Source: Talaromyces rugulosus (taxonomy: Eukaryota; Ascomycota; Eurotiomycetes; Eurotiales; Trichocomaceae). Taken from it: a DNA stretch of 64,000 nucleotides. The notes beneath the pieces were generated by a model. The model made no database searches. It saw nothing but the letters and a program-made list of their open reading frames with translations, and was not told where the DNA came from. The stretch's first letter is position 1, and each line of letters begins with the position of its first letter. The position numbers and the translations under genes were made by a program. The DNA lies in assembly GCF_013368755.1 (NCBI RefSeq), contig NC_049562.1, positions 3,906,001-3,970,000 of the forward strand, written 5' to 3'. Of this stretch, positions 46,371-58,800 are shown in pieces.

Positions 46371-46646
46371 GATAACTCAGCTGGCGAGATGGTGGTTGTT
46401 GAAAGTGAAAGATTTAGTTGTCGACAACCGTTCTTCTTTCTTTTCAGGGATTCACCATGGCCGCTAGCCGCATATGGACTAGTTCGCACAGGTGGCGATT
46501 TTCTCCCGCTCTTCCTAATTTAGACTAGCTCAATATGCCCAATGTATTCATTATTTATTCCTTAACTTATTATCAAACACCTACTCCTATAAATACTCAT
46601 GTCAACAAGATGAACGGCATTCAAATGATTCTACTACATGTAAATA

Positions 46647-47631
46647 TCACTTTTTTGCATCAGCCGCCATGCCCCGTTGCACCCACGCGCGGTTCTCTTC
46701 TGCCCGCTTCTCAGCCAGCGCCTTGTCCTTGAGGACCTCCTTGACAGTATGCTTTTCGGGGACATGCCTGCCCTTTTCAACACCAGGACGCGCCGCCATT
46801 CTCTCTTCCCATGCCTTGAGATGCGGGAAATCGTCGATCTCGATGCCTGCCCAGCCCGCGGCCGCAACCCAACCCCAATGCGACACGTCGGCGATGGTGG
46901 CGTGGTCGCCAACCAGGTAGCCGGATTTGGAGCTGGCGAGGTGCTTGTCCAGAACGCCGTAGAGGCGCCGCGTTTCGTTGGTGTAGCGTTTTACGCCGTA
47001 TTCAATGCGCTCGGGTGCGTAGCGGCTAAAGTGATTTGCCTGGCCTTGATTTTTTTGTGTCAATACTTCAGACTTTTCTGTTCTGACTAGGGAGAGAGGG
47101 GTCAGGAAATACCCTGCATAGGCCCAACTCCGGCATTCTGGAAAAATAACCAGTTGCCAACCTCATAAGACTCACGCGATCCGCGAGGATATGACAGCTT
47201 GTACTCCGGATCATAGTTGTCCACCAGATACTGCAGGATACTGCCCGACTCAAACAGGCGGATTTTCTGTCCGTCACTGAATGTGTCGGTTATAGCCGGG
47301 ATGCGTCCATTAGGGTTGATTTCCAGAAACCAGGGCTCTTTCTGGACGTCTTTGCTGATTTCGATCTTTTCGACTTTGTAAGGGAGTCTTACCATTGTCA
47401 GCTTTTATCACCAGGAAAAGAAAAAGGTAGACAAAGAGCTCACCCAAGCTCTTCTAGCGCAATGGAAATCTTGATTCCATTGGGCGTCTGCGCCGTGTAG
47501 AGAGTAATATCTGGAGTTTTGTTGGCGGCCATCTTGTTGATTTGAGATTGATCTGCAGCAGTGGCAAAGTTGAATCTTGGTTGTGAGTACGTTAGGATTC
47601 GGTGTAATTGTCTGATCCTAGATGCTGCCAT
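46647..47631 (-). CDS. Glutathione S-transferase, Ure2/GTT-like, with N-terminal presequence
   Basis: GST-fold protein of 286 residues from exons 47444-47631, 47113-47387 and 46647-47044. The thioredoxin-like N-domain has ITLYTAQTPNGIKISIALEE, EINPNGRIPAI with the cis-Pro, and LFESGSILQYLVD with the Glu-Ser pair that binds the glutathione gamma-glutamyl group. The helical domain has WLFFQNAGVGPMQGQANHFS and VGDHATIADVSHWGWV (N-capping Asp). The layout resembles fungal Ure2-like/nu-class GSTs. The first ATG (47631) adds about 33 residues rich in Arg, Ser and hydrophobics with no acid before ATAADQ, resembling a mitochondrial presequence. A second in-frame ATG at 47532 in the good context caagATGGCC begins at MAANKTPDITLY and would give a cytosolic form. 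All introns are 56-70 nt. Confidence 0.91.
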
Positions 47632-48028
47632 CAACAAAGTAGAAAAGAGCTAATTTTGGTCTGGGGACTTGTCCACCGTATTTATTTCCAGAAAGCACGC
47701 AAGCTTACAAATACGCCTCTGCTTACAACAGACAGACGTGATTAGTAGTAATTCCGATCTGGGCCCAACTTAAACCCCGCATGACACAATGATGCGACAG
47801 ACTAGCTAGCGTTGGTGTTGCCGCTTTCACAGTCAACACTACGTTTAAGCTTGTTGCTTATTAATCGACGGCTTGCTGCTTTAACATTTTTTTCTTGAGC
47901 CTTTAACTAATGTATATAGTATACTGTATATGCACAGAAATGAAAGAAAGGCATGATAAAAAACGTGACTCAAGAAACAGCCACTGTAAGAAAAGAAGAA
48001 GAAATTGCCAAAACCCAATTGATGAAAA
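47632..48028. other. GST promoter and ferric reductase 3' flank
   Basis: Spacer between two minus-strand genes. No further gene. Confidence 0.55.
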
Positions 48029-49934
48029 TCACCATGTAAAACTCTCCTCGATCAAATCAATATTGCTGTATGCCTGCCTTTGACGGCAGGCCAGCCGAAC
48101 ATCATCAGCCATGCCACCACTGCCACAGACCATCACGCCCATTGCGCCGATTTGATTCTCGATTTCCAGGTCCAGCAAGGTGTTAACGTTGGGCCGACCG
48201 GGAAACATTTGCACGGTCGCGCTGGGGCTCTGAATCTCCTTGGTGTTGCGCGGACGGCTAATGAAGAGCATCACGCGCAGGACGTCACGTCGACGGTCCA
48301 TTTGCAGAATGGTTGTCATCCAGGGACGAATCCACTCGAGGTGCTCGGGCGACTGGATCGTCCAGACCAAAGTCACTCGGCGAGCGGCCACCAAGCCGTC
48401 TGCATATCCCTGCACTAGGTGGCGGATAAAGGGTACGTGGTGAGTGATGCCGACCCCGCCAGCGAACAACATCACTGTCCCATACGAGTCGAGGTTGTGG
48501 AGGCCTCCGTACGGTCCTTCGGCCAGCGCAAATACAGATATTTGCCCGTCGGCGCTCTTTTCTGCTTTCTTGTACAGTGTGTCGGTAAATCCAGTCCGGC
48601 GACGGACGAGAAGTGAGATGGTTTCTTTCTGTGCCGACATCCAATCTTGTCGGGTCATGACGAGGCCTTTTTCCTCGGTCAGGACCCGCTCAGGTTCGCT
48701 CCAGGCGACACTGAAGGGGTGTGATGTCCAAAATCCGACGGACGGAATGTACAAATACATGTGTTGACCGGGACGGACAGTCCAAGGCCGAGCCAGCCGC
48801 AAAGTAATGCGCATAGCGTCGCCTGGCAGAGCCTGCACAACCGCCGTGGTTTTTTTTCCGAGGATGTTACGGTAGGCGTTGATAGCGAAGCGAATAAACC
48901 TCTAATATAGAGTCAGCACAGATCTCAAACAGACAACAAAAACAAAGACGTACCTCGACTCCCCACGCAATCAATGCAGCCGTGAGATATACCAACTGTG
49001 GCAGCTCTTTCAGGTGCTGCGAAAGAGCAATAAACGCCACTAGCGCCAGGAAGATGTGAAGGTGTAGAAACGTTTCGTAAAAGGCATGTCGCAGAGCTGA
49101 CGACCCAAACAATACCAGAGCAACGAAGCCCACAGCAGCCTACACTAATAATTAGTAAAGGGCAGTTATACATTTTCATCTCAAGTCTATACGTACCACC
49201 AGACCGGTCAGGATGAATTCGCTTTCGTGGAATGTCTCTGCAACGGCTGACCATCCCGCCTGGTTGACCTTTGAGGCGATCCAACTAAATGTATGGGCGA
49301 GGGCTTCGAGGGCCACGATACGAGCGAGCCAACGGTGAAAAAAGTTCCAAGTGTCAAAGGACAGACCGACCAACGGGATGAGGGGATTGTTGCGGCCAGC
49401 CAGCATCACAAGGGGAATCAGGTTCGCAGTAGCCAGAGTACCGGTGCGATTTCTCAAGACTTTGGCGAATGTATCTAGACCCTCGCTAAAAGGCACATGC
49501 AGAACGCACAAAGCAACGTTCATGCTAATGAGACCTGCGAGGCAAAAGGTCTGGAACCGAGTGGGGAGTGTGCCCATATTGATTGCTCGGGATAACTGGA
49601 ACTCGCGATTATGGCGACTGCGGAATAAAGGTGCATCAACGATGTTTCTTTTCAGCCAGGCCATTCGGTAGTTGTCGCGGGCAAAGAATCGCTGGGTGTC
49701 GTTTCCAAGCCCATGCAGGCGTCGCATGTGAGCGTTGAGCTTCAGAAACATCGTCCAGACGAAGAAAAGCGCAACCGCCCCAGCCATAGCGAGGAGCATG
49801 TAGTGAGCATACTGCATTTGAAGTATATTGAAGAATTCGGCATCGCTGTTGCCTTGGCCTCCTCCATGAGCTTCTTCGGCGAGGACGACCGGGGCCATGA
49901 TGATTATCAAATTGAAAATACACGAGAAAGCCAT
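48029..49934 (-). CDS. FRE-type ferric/metallo-reductase
   Basis: Transmembrane flavocytochrome that reduces extracellular Fe3+ or Cu2+ with electrons from cytosolic NADPH. Exons 49197-49934, 48954-49139 and 48029-48901 give 598 residues. I chose the ATG at 49934 because it starts a signal peptide (MAFSCIFNLIIIMAPVVLAE). The ferric-reductase-like core has bis-heme histidines in NFFHRWLARIVALEALAHTF and RHAFYETFLHLHIFLALVAF. The FAD motif is HPFSVAW (His369), and NADPH-binding segments are EGPYGG, LFAGGVGITHHVPF and VCGSGGMADDVR near the C-terminus. Position of the two introns matches clean joins (GLV/AAVGFVAL and GVE/RFIRFA). No siderophore or ferroxidase gene is adjacent. Substrate metal is not determined by the sequence. 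Regulation by an iron-responsive GATA factor is common in the family; only scattered GATA cores are visible upstream. Confidence 0.93.
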
Positions 49935-52171
49935 CGTGTCGGTCAGTATCTGGAATTTAGCGAAAGAAAAGAATCGAAATGGTCGAGAACCAGCTCTACC
50001 AAGATTGAAAAGAGGAGGGCAAGTCCCTTCAGATGACAATATGAGGTGCTGGGATCATCTAGTCTCAGTGACTCATTGCCCAATATGTGTAAAATATGTG
50101 TAAGCGGCCACGAAGGACATTTAAAGTAAAACCAAAACAGACGAAAATACTGAATGCACACAGCAGCCTGATCAAGGCGGTGGCAACTTTGTAGAAATTT
50201 GAAAGAGTTGCCCCAACAATGATGTTGTTGGCGTTTGTGTTTGTCCTTTGTGTGGAATGCAAGAGGGGCCCAGCCACTAAATAACCAGCACAAAAGAGGA
50301 TGAACGCTGCTAGTAGCCACAAAGAATACCACTAGAGCAGGTGAAAGAAGAATAAGATGAAGAGATCGTCTAGATTTCTAAACTGCTCAGGCAGGCATTG
50401 TCTCAAAAAGGAGAACAAGTGCTACAGATACGGTTGGAAAGCAAGAAAATCTGAGACCAGACCGGCGGTGATGGCGGTGATCAGGCAGTCTGGGGTCTAT
50501 TTCCACAGGTCAGGAGATTCATAGTCGAGCACTAGTAGTAGTGTCCTGACGATAAGGTTCTTAGTGAAGAAGCATGGCCATGAAATCGCCGATATCAAGA
50601 CGAAGTGGAGCAGCACCATAAGGGGAGGCCTTAAGTGGGATTGCCGAGTCTATGAATGGACGGTAGCAGTCTCACTTAGACAACTGATCAAGCTAGGTCT
50701 CAAGACTGATTGATGAGCGGCGTTGTTTGGGCACAAAGCCCTTGCGTAGCCATTGATAGGGCAAAGCGACAATGGAGACAATGGAGACAATGGCCACAAT
50801 GAGCACAAGGGAGACGCATTGTGTTTCCACTTTCTAACATGGTCTGTTTTGGGTGCGAGATGGCTGGTGCTGATCAAAGCATTGTGCACGGCTGATAAAC
50901 TACACTCCTCGCCCCTAGAGGCTGACGCGAGGCGACCAAGGGCGCCATCTGCAAGGGCTTCCAGGGCTCCAAGGACTCCAGGGCCCCGAGAAGCAGAGTC
51001 ATTGGTGGCCCGTGAGGATGGCGGTAGTGCTAAGTGAGGAGGAGAGGTGGAGAGGAGAGAAGAGAATGAGGATGAAACGACGATCGGCCACTGGTCGTTT
51101 CACAATGCTCGGCCGCAGGGCCCGTCCGGCCAATAAGTGCCCGTTGCGCCTATACAAGCGCTGGCCAAGGGCAATCTATATTTCGAGGGGTACGGAGTAT
51201 TATTTAATGATTTAATTCTCAATTGGTCTGTCGCAATTGAAATTTTCTATTTCTTGTCGCAGTTGTCGTAAGTTGTGTACGCGTACTGGCAACGCCTCAT
51301 GGTGTTGATATACTTGCGACACGTTCTTTTTTTTAAACAATATCAACACTATCACTATTAATCTACATTATTAATACTATATAGATACTATATAAATAAT
51401 AAAAGAAGACCTGTCTGCCAAGAGCCCAGGTTTCACCGTTGCGTATACGAATACGAAGCGCTATACGAATATTTGCAATGAGACGGCGCACCGTTTCTAT
51501 TAAATTACTATAAATTACTATTAATTAATATATCACTAAGATAATACACTCAATTATGTCGCAATTAATATAGTCGATATTCTAACTACCAGTTAGTAAT
51601 TTAGTGGAGAGATTTAGTCTTTTATACTTGTAACATCTAAATGAACTCGTCGCGAAATAATTGATTTGTGAGACAACCATACTTAATTTAGGTCCTTTGA
51701 AGAAAAAAATTAGTATATAAGCGTGTGTTTGTACAAATACTATTGAATTCTACCCTAAGATAAATAGTCAATATATATTAATTATTGCATGTAAATCACG
51801 AGAGTTGCGAAGTATTTTGAGTTCCTACCGGTAACATGACGTCACCGGAAGTCTTGATAGAATTTGCGCCCTAAAAGCTTCAATGTTTTGACGAACCAAT
51901 AAAGGTTATTAGAAAACCAACACCTTTCTCTTGTCCACTAGGGAAGTTTACGCTTCAAGCTACCCAGACTTGCGAACTGTCAACTGTATATAATAGTTAT
52001 GATATTTATTACTGTTTAACATACTCTCTACTCGTTCCTCTATTTGCAGTAAAATACAAAGAAAACACCTGGGTATCGTCTGACGCCACTATCTATCCAT
52101 AAACCTTTAAACATGAGACTCAAGAACACCAAAAAGACAACCGTCATTAGCCCCAAGGCGAAAAAAAGGTT
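49935..52171. other. Ferric reductase promoter and AT-rich gene desert
   Basis: From 49935 to about 51190 the base composition is ordinary and no gene is supported. A frame at 50065-50322 on the minus strand has hydrophobic segments but no ATG. From about 51190 to 52110 the sequence is very AT-rich with stops in every frame, similar to the RIP-like region at 4.6-6.4 kb. A tacggagtat motif marks its left side (51191-51200), and a tgacgtca palindrome lies at about 51837-51844. Confidence 0.5.
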
Positions 52172-55030
52172 TCAATTGAGAAAGCTCAATTCGTCATCGC
52201 TCTCCTCATCTTCAGAACAAGGAATCACAAGAGGATGCTGCAGGGACCGTCGAGGCTGGACAACTGCTTGCACGGAGACTCGTCGAGAGGCTTGTTTAGG
52301 GGGCCGGCCAGGTCCACGCCGTTTTGGTCTTGGAGGAGAAGGCGCAGCAATAGGCGCCCTGTGATTGTTGTAGATGACTATTTCAAAATCCAGCCCGTTG
52401 ACTTGACGCGATGCTTGAACGGCCATGTTCTTGTTTGCCATCCGTGGTTCACTGTATAACCGCCTTGTATGACCGGTCCCATAGGAAAGCTCATCTTCGC
52501 TCTCACTACTGCTACTTGATAAGCTGTCGACGTCGTCTGATTCCTCGTCGTCTTCTTCTTCTTCTTCGGTATCGTTAATCGTCTTCTCCTGAACTGATTT
52601 TCGGGCAGAGTGTCTCCTGTTCGTGGAACCTCTGCGCGGCCGCTTTGTGCTGTTGTGGTGGTAGTATGGCTCGTCGTCCTCATCAACTCTGGTGCGTTTC
52701 AGGCTCAGCGACGTCGCTGTCGAAGCTATGCTCAAGGAACTGCTAGGAGAAGATGCTGAACCGACTTCTTCTCCGCTGTCGCTGGACGGCGAGTTACCCC
52801 GGACAATTTCTACTATTGGCTGTGCGAAAACCCGGGATACAGCTGCTGCGCTTTTGGATCGATCCAAAGGTGTCTTGGCAACCCATTCGCCAATGCCTTC
52901 TTCCCATCTAAAGGATTGCATCGGGGTGTCTTTGTATCTGTGCTTCATGTCCGACGCCGCGTCGCTGCTCAGACGGGCTCTCATCGCCCTCACTGTGTCC
53001 TGTATGTCGCCCGCGTAGGCATGGTCTTCGGCATCCTGGCTGTATTGGGCAAAGTCCAAGGCAACTTCCACGGCAATCTTGCCCAAAAACAAGGTCAGCT
53101 TGGTCAGTCCAAGCTGCTCAACCCCCAACAACTGTGTGCATAGCCTACGCGCCCGTCGACATTGTGCCCCTTCACCACGCTCGCAACAACGGACCACCTG
53201 GCCCACCATGCCCGAAAGCTCCTTGATGATTTCCGGTTTGTCCTCTAGCAATGCAAAAAAGGGCTCGCAATTTTCATCCAAAATCGCTTCTTTGCCGTCA
53301 CAATCCTGGAACTGTGGATCTTGCCTGCACCTCAGTAAACAATATCCTAGAAGAACATACCCTTTCCGAAGGAACTGGGCTTCTGTCGGTTCGTCGTCTT
53401 CTTCACAAATTTGCCCTAAAGAAAGTTCACGCGCGGTCGAAAGCGCTAGACTGCTCAGCATATTTGCTACTCTTGCATAAGAGCCATCTTCTAAACTCGT
53501 ATGTTGCTCCATGCGAACAAAGCACATACCGCACAGCGCAACAACAAGACTAGAGACCAAATTGCTCAGGGCGTCATGTATATATACAGGGCATCGGCCT
53601 TGTTCAGAGCTTGCTCCATTTGGCTGCGGCGTTCGTATATGGCTATTTTCTTCGAAGTCTGCATGCATAATTCGAGAAGTTCTAAAGACCCCTGAGATAT
53701 TCGAGGTCCACGATACCCCTGCTGCTGACTTTAAAACTGCTTCCATTAATTCAGTTCCCACTGCAAACTCCCGGTCCCCGCAGGACACAGAATTGGTTGC
53801 AGCGACCACACAAGCCTTCCAAGGTGTGGTAACCATCCACTCTGTTGGAAGAACTCTTCGACTGAGCAACTGCTCCAGTTGCGCGTAAATATATGCATGG
53901 TTTCGGGACTGCACCCAATATTTATGTAGCAGCCGGATAGGATCACGTACAGACCCGGCTGATCGCCAAGGGTCGAACGAGTCCGGATAATCACAATGCT
54001 CCAGCTTACCCAGCTGCGCAGCAAGTAGAGATTCAACTGCATCATTCTCTCTAGCGTCGATACATTTGTTGATCAAGGTCGACGCCGTGTAGGGAGTAAT
54101 CCAACTATTCTGCACCATATTGCATACCAGGAAAATTCCCTGTGAGCGGACTGCTTCACGCAAGGGCTGCCATCCTTTTGCCGTTGAGCCATAAGCAGAC
54201 TCTAATTCAGTGAAATATACATCAACCATGTCGACATCGTCCTCATCATCAAGTTCTTCTTGTAATCTCTGTTCCTTTGCGATAAATTCCGGTAACCGAC
54301 GCATCACCGTCAATAACAACGACCTCGAAGTCCCGGTGGACCGTGGATTCTGAGAATCTGGAAGACTTGTCTTCTCCAGAAACTTGAGAAACAACACGTC
54401 AAGTCGCTGGACAATGTCCACGTAGTTTGCATCCTTGGCTGAATCCAGCGACGCTCTCCACTGAGTATCCGGCCGTGGAAAGCGAGATTGCCGCGGTGCT
54501 CTGCCCGTTCTCGCTGCTTGTTTACCCGTTGGAGACTGAGGGTCCATCTCCGACGTATTTCCACCACTGCCACTCGCCTCCTCGCGCTGTTTACCACCCA
54601 TATAGGTCGACCTCCCCGTAATCAACGGTGTCGCAATCTCAATCGCCCCCGGCAGAGTCCTGACAGCCTCCGGACTGCACACAACCGGTCTGACCCGCGC
54701 CCGTCTTCCAAGCCGCTCGCCGCGCGCCACATATTTGTGTTTGACGCGCCGCTTGTCCGACTCTCCCGGAATCCACGAAGGATCGTGGTCATCGCCGTGG
54801 TCTGATTCATGTTGCTGTTGTCCGTTTCCATTTCCGGCGGCCAGCCTCTTCGTCGTAGACGCTTGTGAAGTCGTCACACCAGTACTAGCTGCAGAATTCA
54901 CTCTGCCAGGGTGTCTCTGAGCGGCGTCGATCGATTGCAGTTCGCGGTATTTTCCCAGGCGGTGGTGCAATGAAGTCAAGGGACGCAGCATTCGGTTCGC
55001 CCATTTTGCGGTCGCAAACGCGTCGTCCAT
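52172..55030 (-). CDS. Uncharacterised large protein with C-terminal AT-hook
   Basis: Single-exon gene of 952 residues from the ATG at 55030 (MDDAFATAKWANRMLRPLTS). I do not recognise a catalytic domain. A Ser/Arg-rich N-terminus (about 40-200) precedes a predicted all-helical region (about 200-660) with VDIVQRLDVLFLKFLEKTSL, TVMRRLPEFIAKEQRLQEEL and repeated Leu/Ala/Cys-rich helices that could form an alpha-solenoid. The last 250 residues are low complexity: Ser-rich, a long acidic Glu/Asp/Ser stretch, and an AT-hook-like PKRRGPGRPPKQASRR close to the end, followed by SEDEESDDELSFLN. Basic and acidic tracts with an AT-hook suggest a nuclear chromatin-associated protein. That is inference. 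Codon use looks normal and no frame break is present, so it is very likely a real gene, perhaps restricted to Eurotiales. Confidence 0.85.
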   Translation of the reverse strand: MDDAFATAKWANRMLRPLTSLHHRLGKYRELQSIDAAQRHPGRVNSAASTGVTTSQASTTKRLAAGNGNGQQQHESDHGDDHDPSWIPGESDKRRVKHKYVARGERLGRRARVRPVVCSPEAVRTLPGAIEIATPLITGRSTYMGGKQREEASGSGGNTSEMDPQSPTGKQAARTGRAPRQSRFPRPDTQWRASLDSAKDANYVDIVQRLDVLFLKFLEKTSLPDSQNPRSTGTSRSLLLTVMRRLPEFIAKEQRLQEELDDEDDVDMVDVYFTELESAYGSTAKGWQPLREAVRSQGIFLVCNMVQNSWITPYTASTLINKCIDARENDAVESLLAAQLGKLEHCDYPDSFDPWRSAGSVRDPIRLLHKYWVQSRNHAYIYAQLEQLLSRRVLPTEWMVTTPWKACVVAATNSVSCGDREFAVGTELMEAVLKSAAGVSWTSNISGVFRTSRIMHADFEENSHIRTPQPNGASSEQGRCPVYIHDALSNLVSSLVVALCGMCFVRMEQHTSLEDGSYARVANMLSSLALSTARELSLGQICEEDDEPTEAQFLRKGYVLLGYCLLRCRQDPQFQDCDGKEAILDENCEPFFALLEDKPEIIKELSGMVGQVVRCCERGEGAQCRRARRLCTQLLGVEQLGLTKLTLFLGKIAVEVALDFAQYSQDAEDHAYAGDIQDTVRAMRARLSSDAASDMKHRYKDTPMQSFRWEEGIGEWVAKTPLDRSKSAAAVSRVFAQPIVEIVRGNSPSSDSGEEVGSASSPSSSLSIASTATSLSLKRTRVDEDDEPYYHHNSTKRPRRGSTNRRHSARKSVQEKTINDTEEEEEDDEESDDVDSLSSSSSESEDELSYGTGHTRRLYSEPRMANKNMAVQASRQVNGLDFEIVIYNNHRAPIAAPSPPRPKRRGPGRPPKQASRRVSVQAVVQPRRSLQHPLVIPCSEDEESDDELSFLN

Positions 55031-55837
55031 TTCCAGCAACTAAATAGCAAAAATATATATACCAATTTATCCAAGTAAACTCTCCAAGCAATGCATATGG
55101 ACGGATGTGCATAATATACGTTCGGTCAGCTTGGCGGGAAGCTCTCCAGAAAACGACATTTGAGTATTCAAGAACATATCATATACGAGACATAATCGCG
55201 CCGGGTTTTATGCTCTGCTCATGACATATCTGTATACATCAGATTTTCGGGTAATATACTGGCGTAAGTCGACGTTTTGGAGGTAGGATACACAGCGAGT
55301 CGGAGAAAGAGCGTGAAGCTGTAAACAACGATTGTTTTGATACGCACGGACCACATCCCGATAGAGTCGATCGTACTGCGCCACAGGAACGGACTATGTG
55401 TGGCTCACCACCAAGATTCGACGCAATAATAACAAGAATATGATAATGAGCTTTTTGTTTCTACGCATCTACATGATAAGATATAGCTCCTTCATGCTGG
55501 AGGCATTAAAAGACCGTTTTTGATTCTTCGTATCAACATGCAATTCGCAAAACCCAAGCGTAAAAAAGAAATATCCCACGAAAAAAATTAAAGTCTTTTC
55601 TTTCCAGAAATACAATCCATCATGCAGAAGAGTTGAGATGCTTATAATAATACAGGATCAGACATAATATCCCCTCGCCTAGCCATGATCCAGCACGCGC
55701 CATGCATCAAAAAGACAGGATAGAAAGACCCAAGTCTTGATTAGCAACACATATTCATGAAATAGCACACCACAATTTGCTTTTTTTTTTGAAGAAAAAT
55801 ATATATGGTACAAAGTTGTAAGCGGAGATTGTTAAAA
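55031..55837. other. Intergenic region between AT-hook gene and CLU1
   Basis: Promoter of the AT-hook gene and 3' flank of CLU1. No gene or repeat of note; AT-rich with short A runs. Confidence 0.55.
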
Positions 55838-58800
55838 TCACTTTGATTGCTTCGCAGTGCGGAGCTTGGGGTTGGTAGTGCCCCTCTTTTTCTGCTTGGA
55901 GCGCTGGCTACTAGAATCGCCGCCTTCGATGAACTTCAATAGCTCATCAATGCTCCGGTTGTCCATCTGGCCACTGCCAGCGGGAGACTGGGGAAGAATG
56001 GCAGAGTCCGGTGCTGTCTCGCCGACTTGCGCCTGGGGCTTGGTTCCCAATGAAACACGTGTGCTGAGATTGACCTTTCGGAGACGGCGGGCTTGAATGT
56101 CTTTGGCGTGCTTGGCAATGGAAACGGCATTCTGGGTCAGTTGCTCCAACCAGCTCTCGGCCTCTTTTGTATTACGGTCTTCGGGGCCAAGCTCGGCAAG
56201 GAAGATGTTGTACGCGTCGCGCATACGGCTCACCGCAGTCTTCGAATCCTGATCAAGTGCTAGCGCTTGAGCAAGCTGGAACAGAATGGTGGCCGTGTTC
56301 ACCGACTGTCTGCCGAACAGCTCCTCGCAGACGGTGAGCGAGGACTCGAACCATTTGCGTGAGTCGGGGTACTGCTTGAGGTGTTGCAGCATGACAGCAG
56401 CGTTGTTCATGGTTGTGATCGAGTCGGGATGATTTGGTCCGTAAATAATCTTCCAGAGATCCATTGCGTGCTTGACGTAGATCAAAGCCATTTTCGTGTT
56501 GCCATTGGCGTGCTCAAACAAACTCAGGTTGAGATAGCTCAAGATGGTATCGGCTGAATCAACACCAAGTGTACGCTCCGTGACAATAACAGCCTTGCGG
56601 GCAAGCTCAACAGCCGCTTCCTTCTCGTCGGTCTGATAGTATAGCATTGACAACTGGTGGTACAGTTTGGCAACTTCAGGGTGAAGGATACCATAGATCT
56701 GCTCGTGTAAAGACAGTGACTCCAAGATCAACTCCTGGCCGAGCTGCTTCTGGTTCTGCATCAAAGAGATGCGTCCGGCTTCCAAGGCCTCTTCCGCCAA
56801 CGAGCTTCGTGGAGATGCATCCTTCACTAATGGGGTGATATTCACTACATCATCCGCTACAAATGTAGTGGTAGGCTTAACAGCTGCACTGCGAGTTGGA
56901 GAGGCATTGTCTCCGGCAGTCTTCTTTTTCTTTTTCTTGTTGGTTTCTTCGTGCTTGCTTGCATCAACACCATTTGCGGTTAAAGCTTCCTGGGCCTGTG
57001 CTTCAGCCTTGGTAAAGGGGAAGTCCCGCGAGACAAGCTGGACACCCAATTTGATAGAAACGTCACGGAGCAGCTGGATATGTCTCAAAGAGCTAGCCCA
57101 GTCTGAAGGAAGGGAGAAACGATATCTAGTCTTAACCTGCTTCTCAATCTCGGCTCGAAGAGTCGCGGGGGTGACGGACTCAAAGTCCAGGTCAGCCTCG
57201 GGGTAGATCTGACGCATGGTCTCATCAACGTCTGCCTTGGGCTTGTCGTTCACGTCTGCGCCCAGTAAACAGTTGAAGAGGTGGCTGATGCAGGAAGCGG
57301 CGAATGGGAGAGGGAGAGGGCGGAGATAGCCATTGGCAATGTGCTTGAAGGAACGGGCAACCATCTCCTGGGTCACCAAGACAGACAGGGAGCGAAGGCG
57401 GTGTCCCTTCTCCTGCGCAAGCTTGGCAACTTGTCCCAAGTATCGAATGTTGATACCGCGTTTATGGAGGAGCTGGCTCAGGGATTGGCCGTCCATTGGG
57501 AAGCCAACATCTCCCTCATGAAGATCTTGGACAAGCTCCGGAAGTACCTTGGACCGTAAATAGCTGCAGGCATTGCGAACCTCACTCTCATCCTCAGCCC
57601 ACTCCTTCTTCTCCTCGTCAGTCTGTGGCACCTGGCCGCTGAAAACGTCTGGGTTAAGAGCGAGATTGAAGCCTGAGATATCGACACGTTCCGCATCCTC
57701 GTCAGGCTTTTCTGCCTCCCCGTCCTTGGACTCCTCTTTTTGTTCAAGGGCCTTCTTGCTTCGTCGCTTTTCCACTTCGTCCTTCACATATTGACTCATC
57801 TTAGACCGCCAGTAAGCCTCGACCAACTCGAGACGCAGCGTAGACATGTGGTGAGGGTATTCTCCCTCATCCTCAGCCCACGAGACATCAAGAGGAGAAA
57901 TGCGGTAAAGGTCAAGCACGTATTTCCGGCCGTCAGTACCGAGGAGACCCTTGGTCTCGACGCTACCCTCTAGATCGTGGCGTTCTCCTTCCTTGTCCCA
58001 GACGGCGTGCTTTTTAACTCGCAAAGCTTTGGAGAGCTTCTCAAAGACAGGGACGAAATCGGGGTGCTCAGCTACGACTTCTTTCCCTTCAACACCACCG
58101 TAGTCGATTTGGTGCTCACCGGGTTCGCGCTGCTTGAAGATACCGGGCACGATGCTTTGACCGACAATGCGCTTTCCGAGGTAGTCGACAACAACAGTTC
58201 CAGGCGTGAAAAGACCAGAGATATCCAGCTGGTTGACTGCTTTGATACCCAAAACGTCTTTGCCAACGGCAACGCGTGCGGCTTCATCGCCACCTTCGGA
58301 AGCGAAAGTGCCAACGCCGTCCGCTCCGAATGAATAGAAGATATTATTATACACAAAAATTTGAGCATCGCGGCTTTCGGTAGGGTTCAAGGGGGCAACC
58401 TCGCCTCTCGCGACCAACACGGCGCCGCGAACAGCTGCATCGTTGTAGTCTGCAAAAAGCTTCGAGGTCAAGCGCTCACGGAAGACTCGATCCTGAACAG
58501 CTTCACGCGGAAGCTCTCGTGTGGTTTGGAATTCTTCGTTCCAGTCCCGGAGAGTCTCGGAGTTATCCACCCCAGAGAGCAGGAAGTTTTCCTGGGATCG
58601 CGCAACATCTGACTGGTGGGCCACTAGGGCAGTAGACGAGGGAGACACCAACCAAGGGCTATTGGGAATAGCATTTTGGAAAGGAAATGTCGTCAAGAGA
58701 TCACGCTGGCTGTTTGACTCTTGCAAATCTTGGAAACTGCTCTCAAAAGAAGGTGAAAGCTGTGATAATAAGTTCAGCAACGAATGTGAGCTGACGTTTT

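Noticed and set aside
50065..50322. Hydrophobic minus-strand frame just upstream of the ferric reductase
   Set aside because: It has no ATG start and is not linked to the reductase by plausible splice sites; the reductase has its own signal peptide start at 49934.
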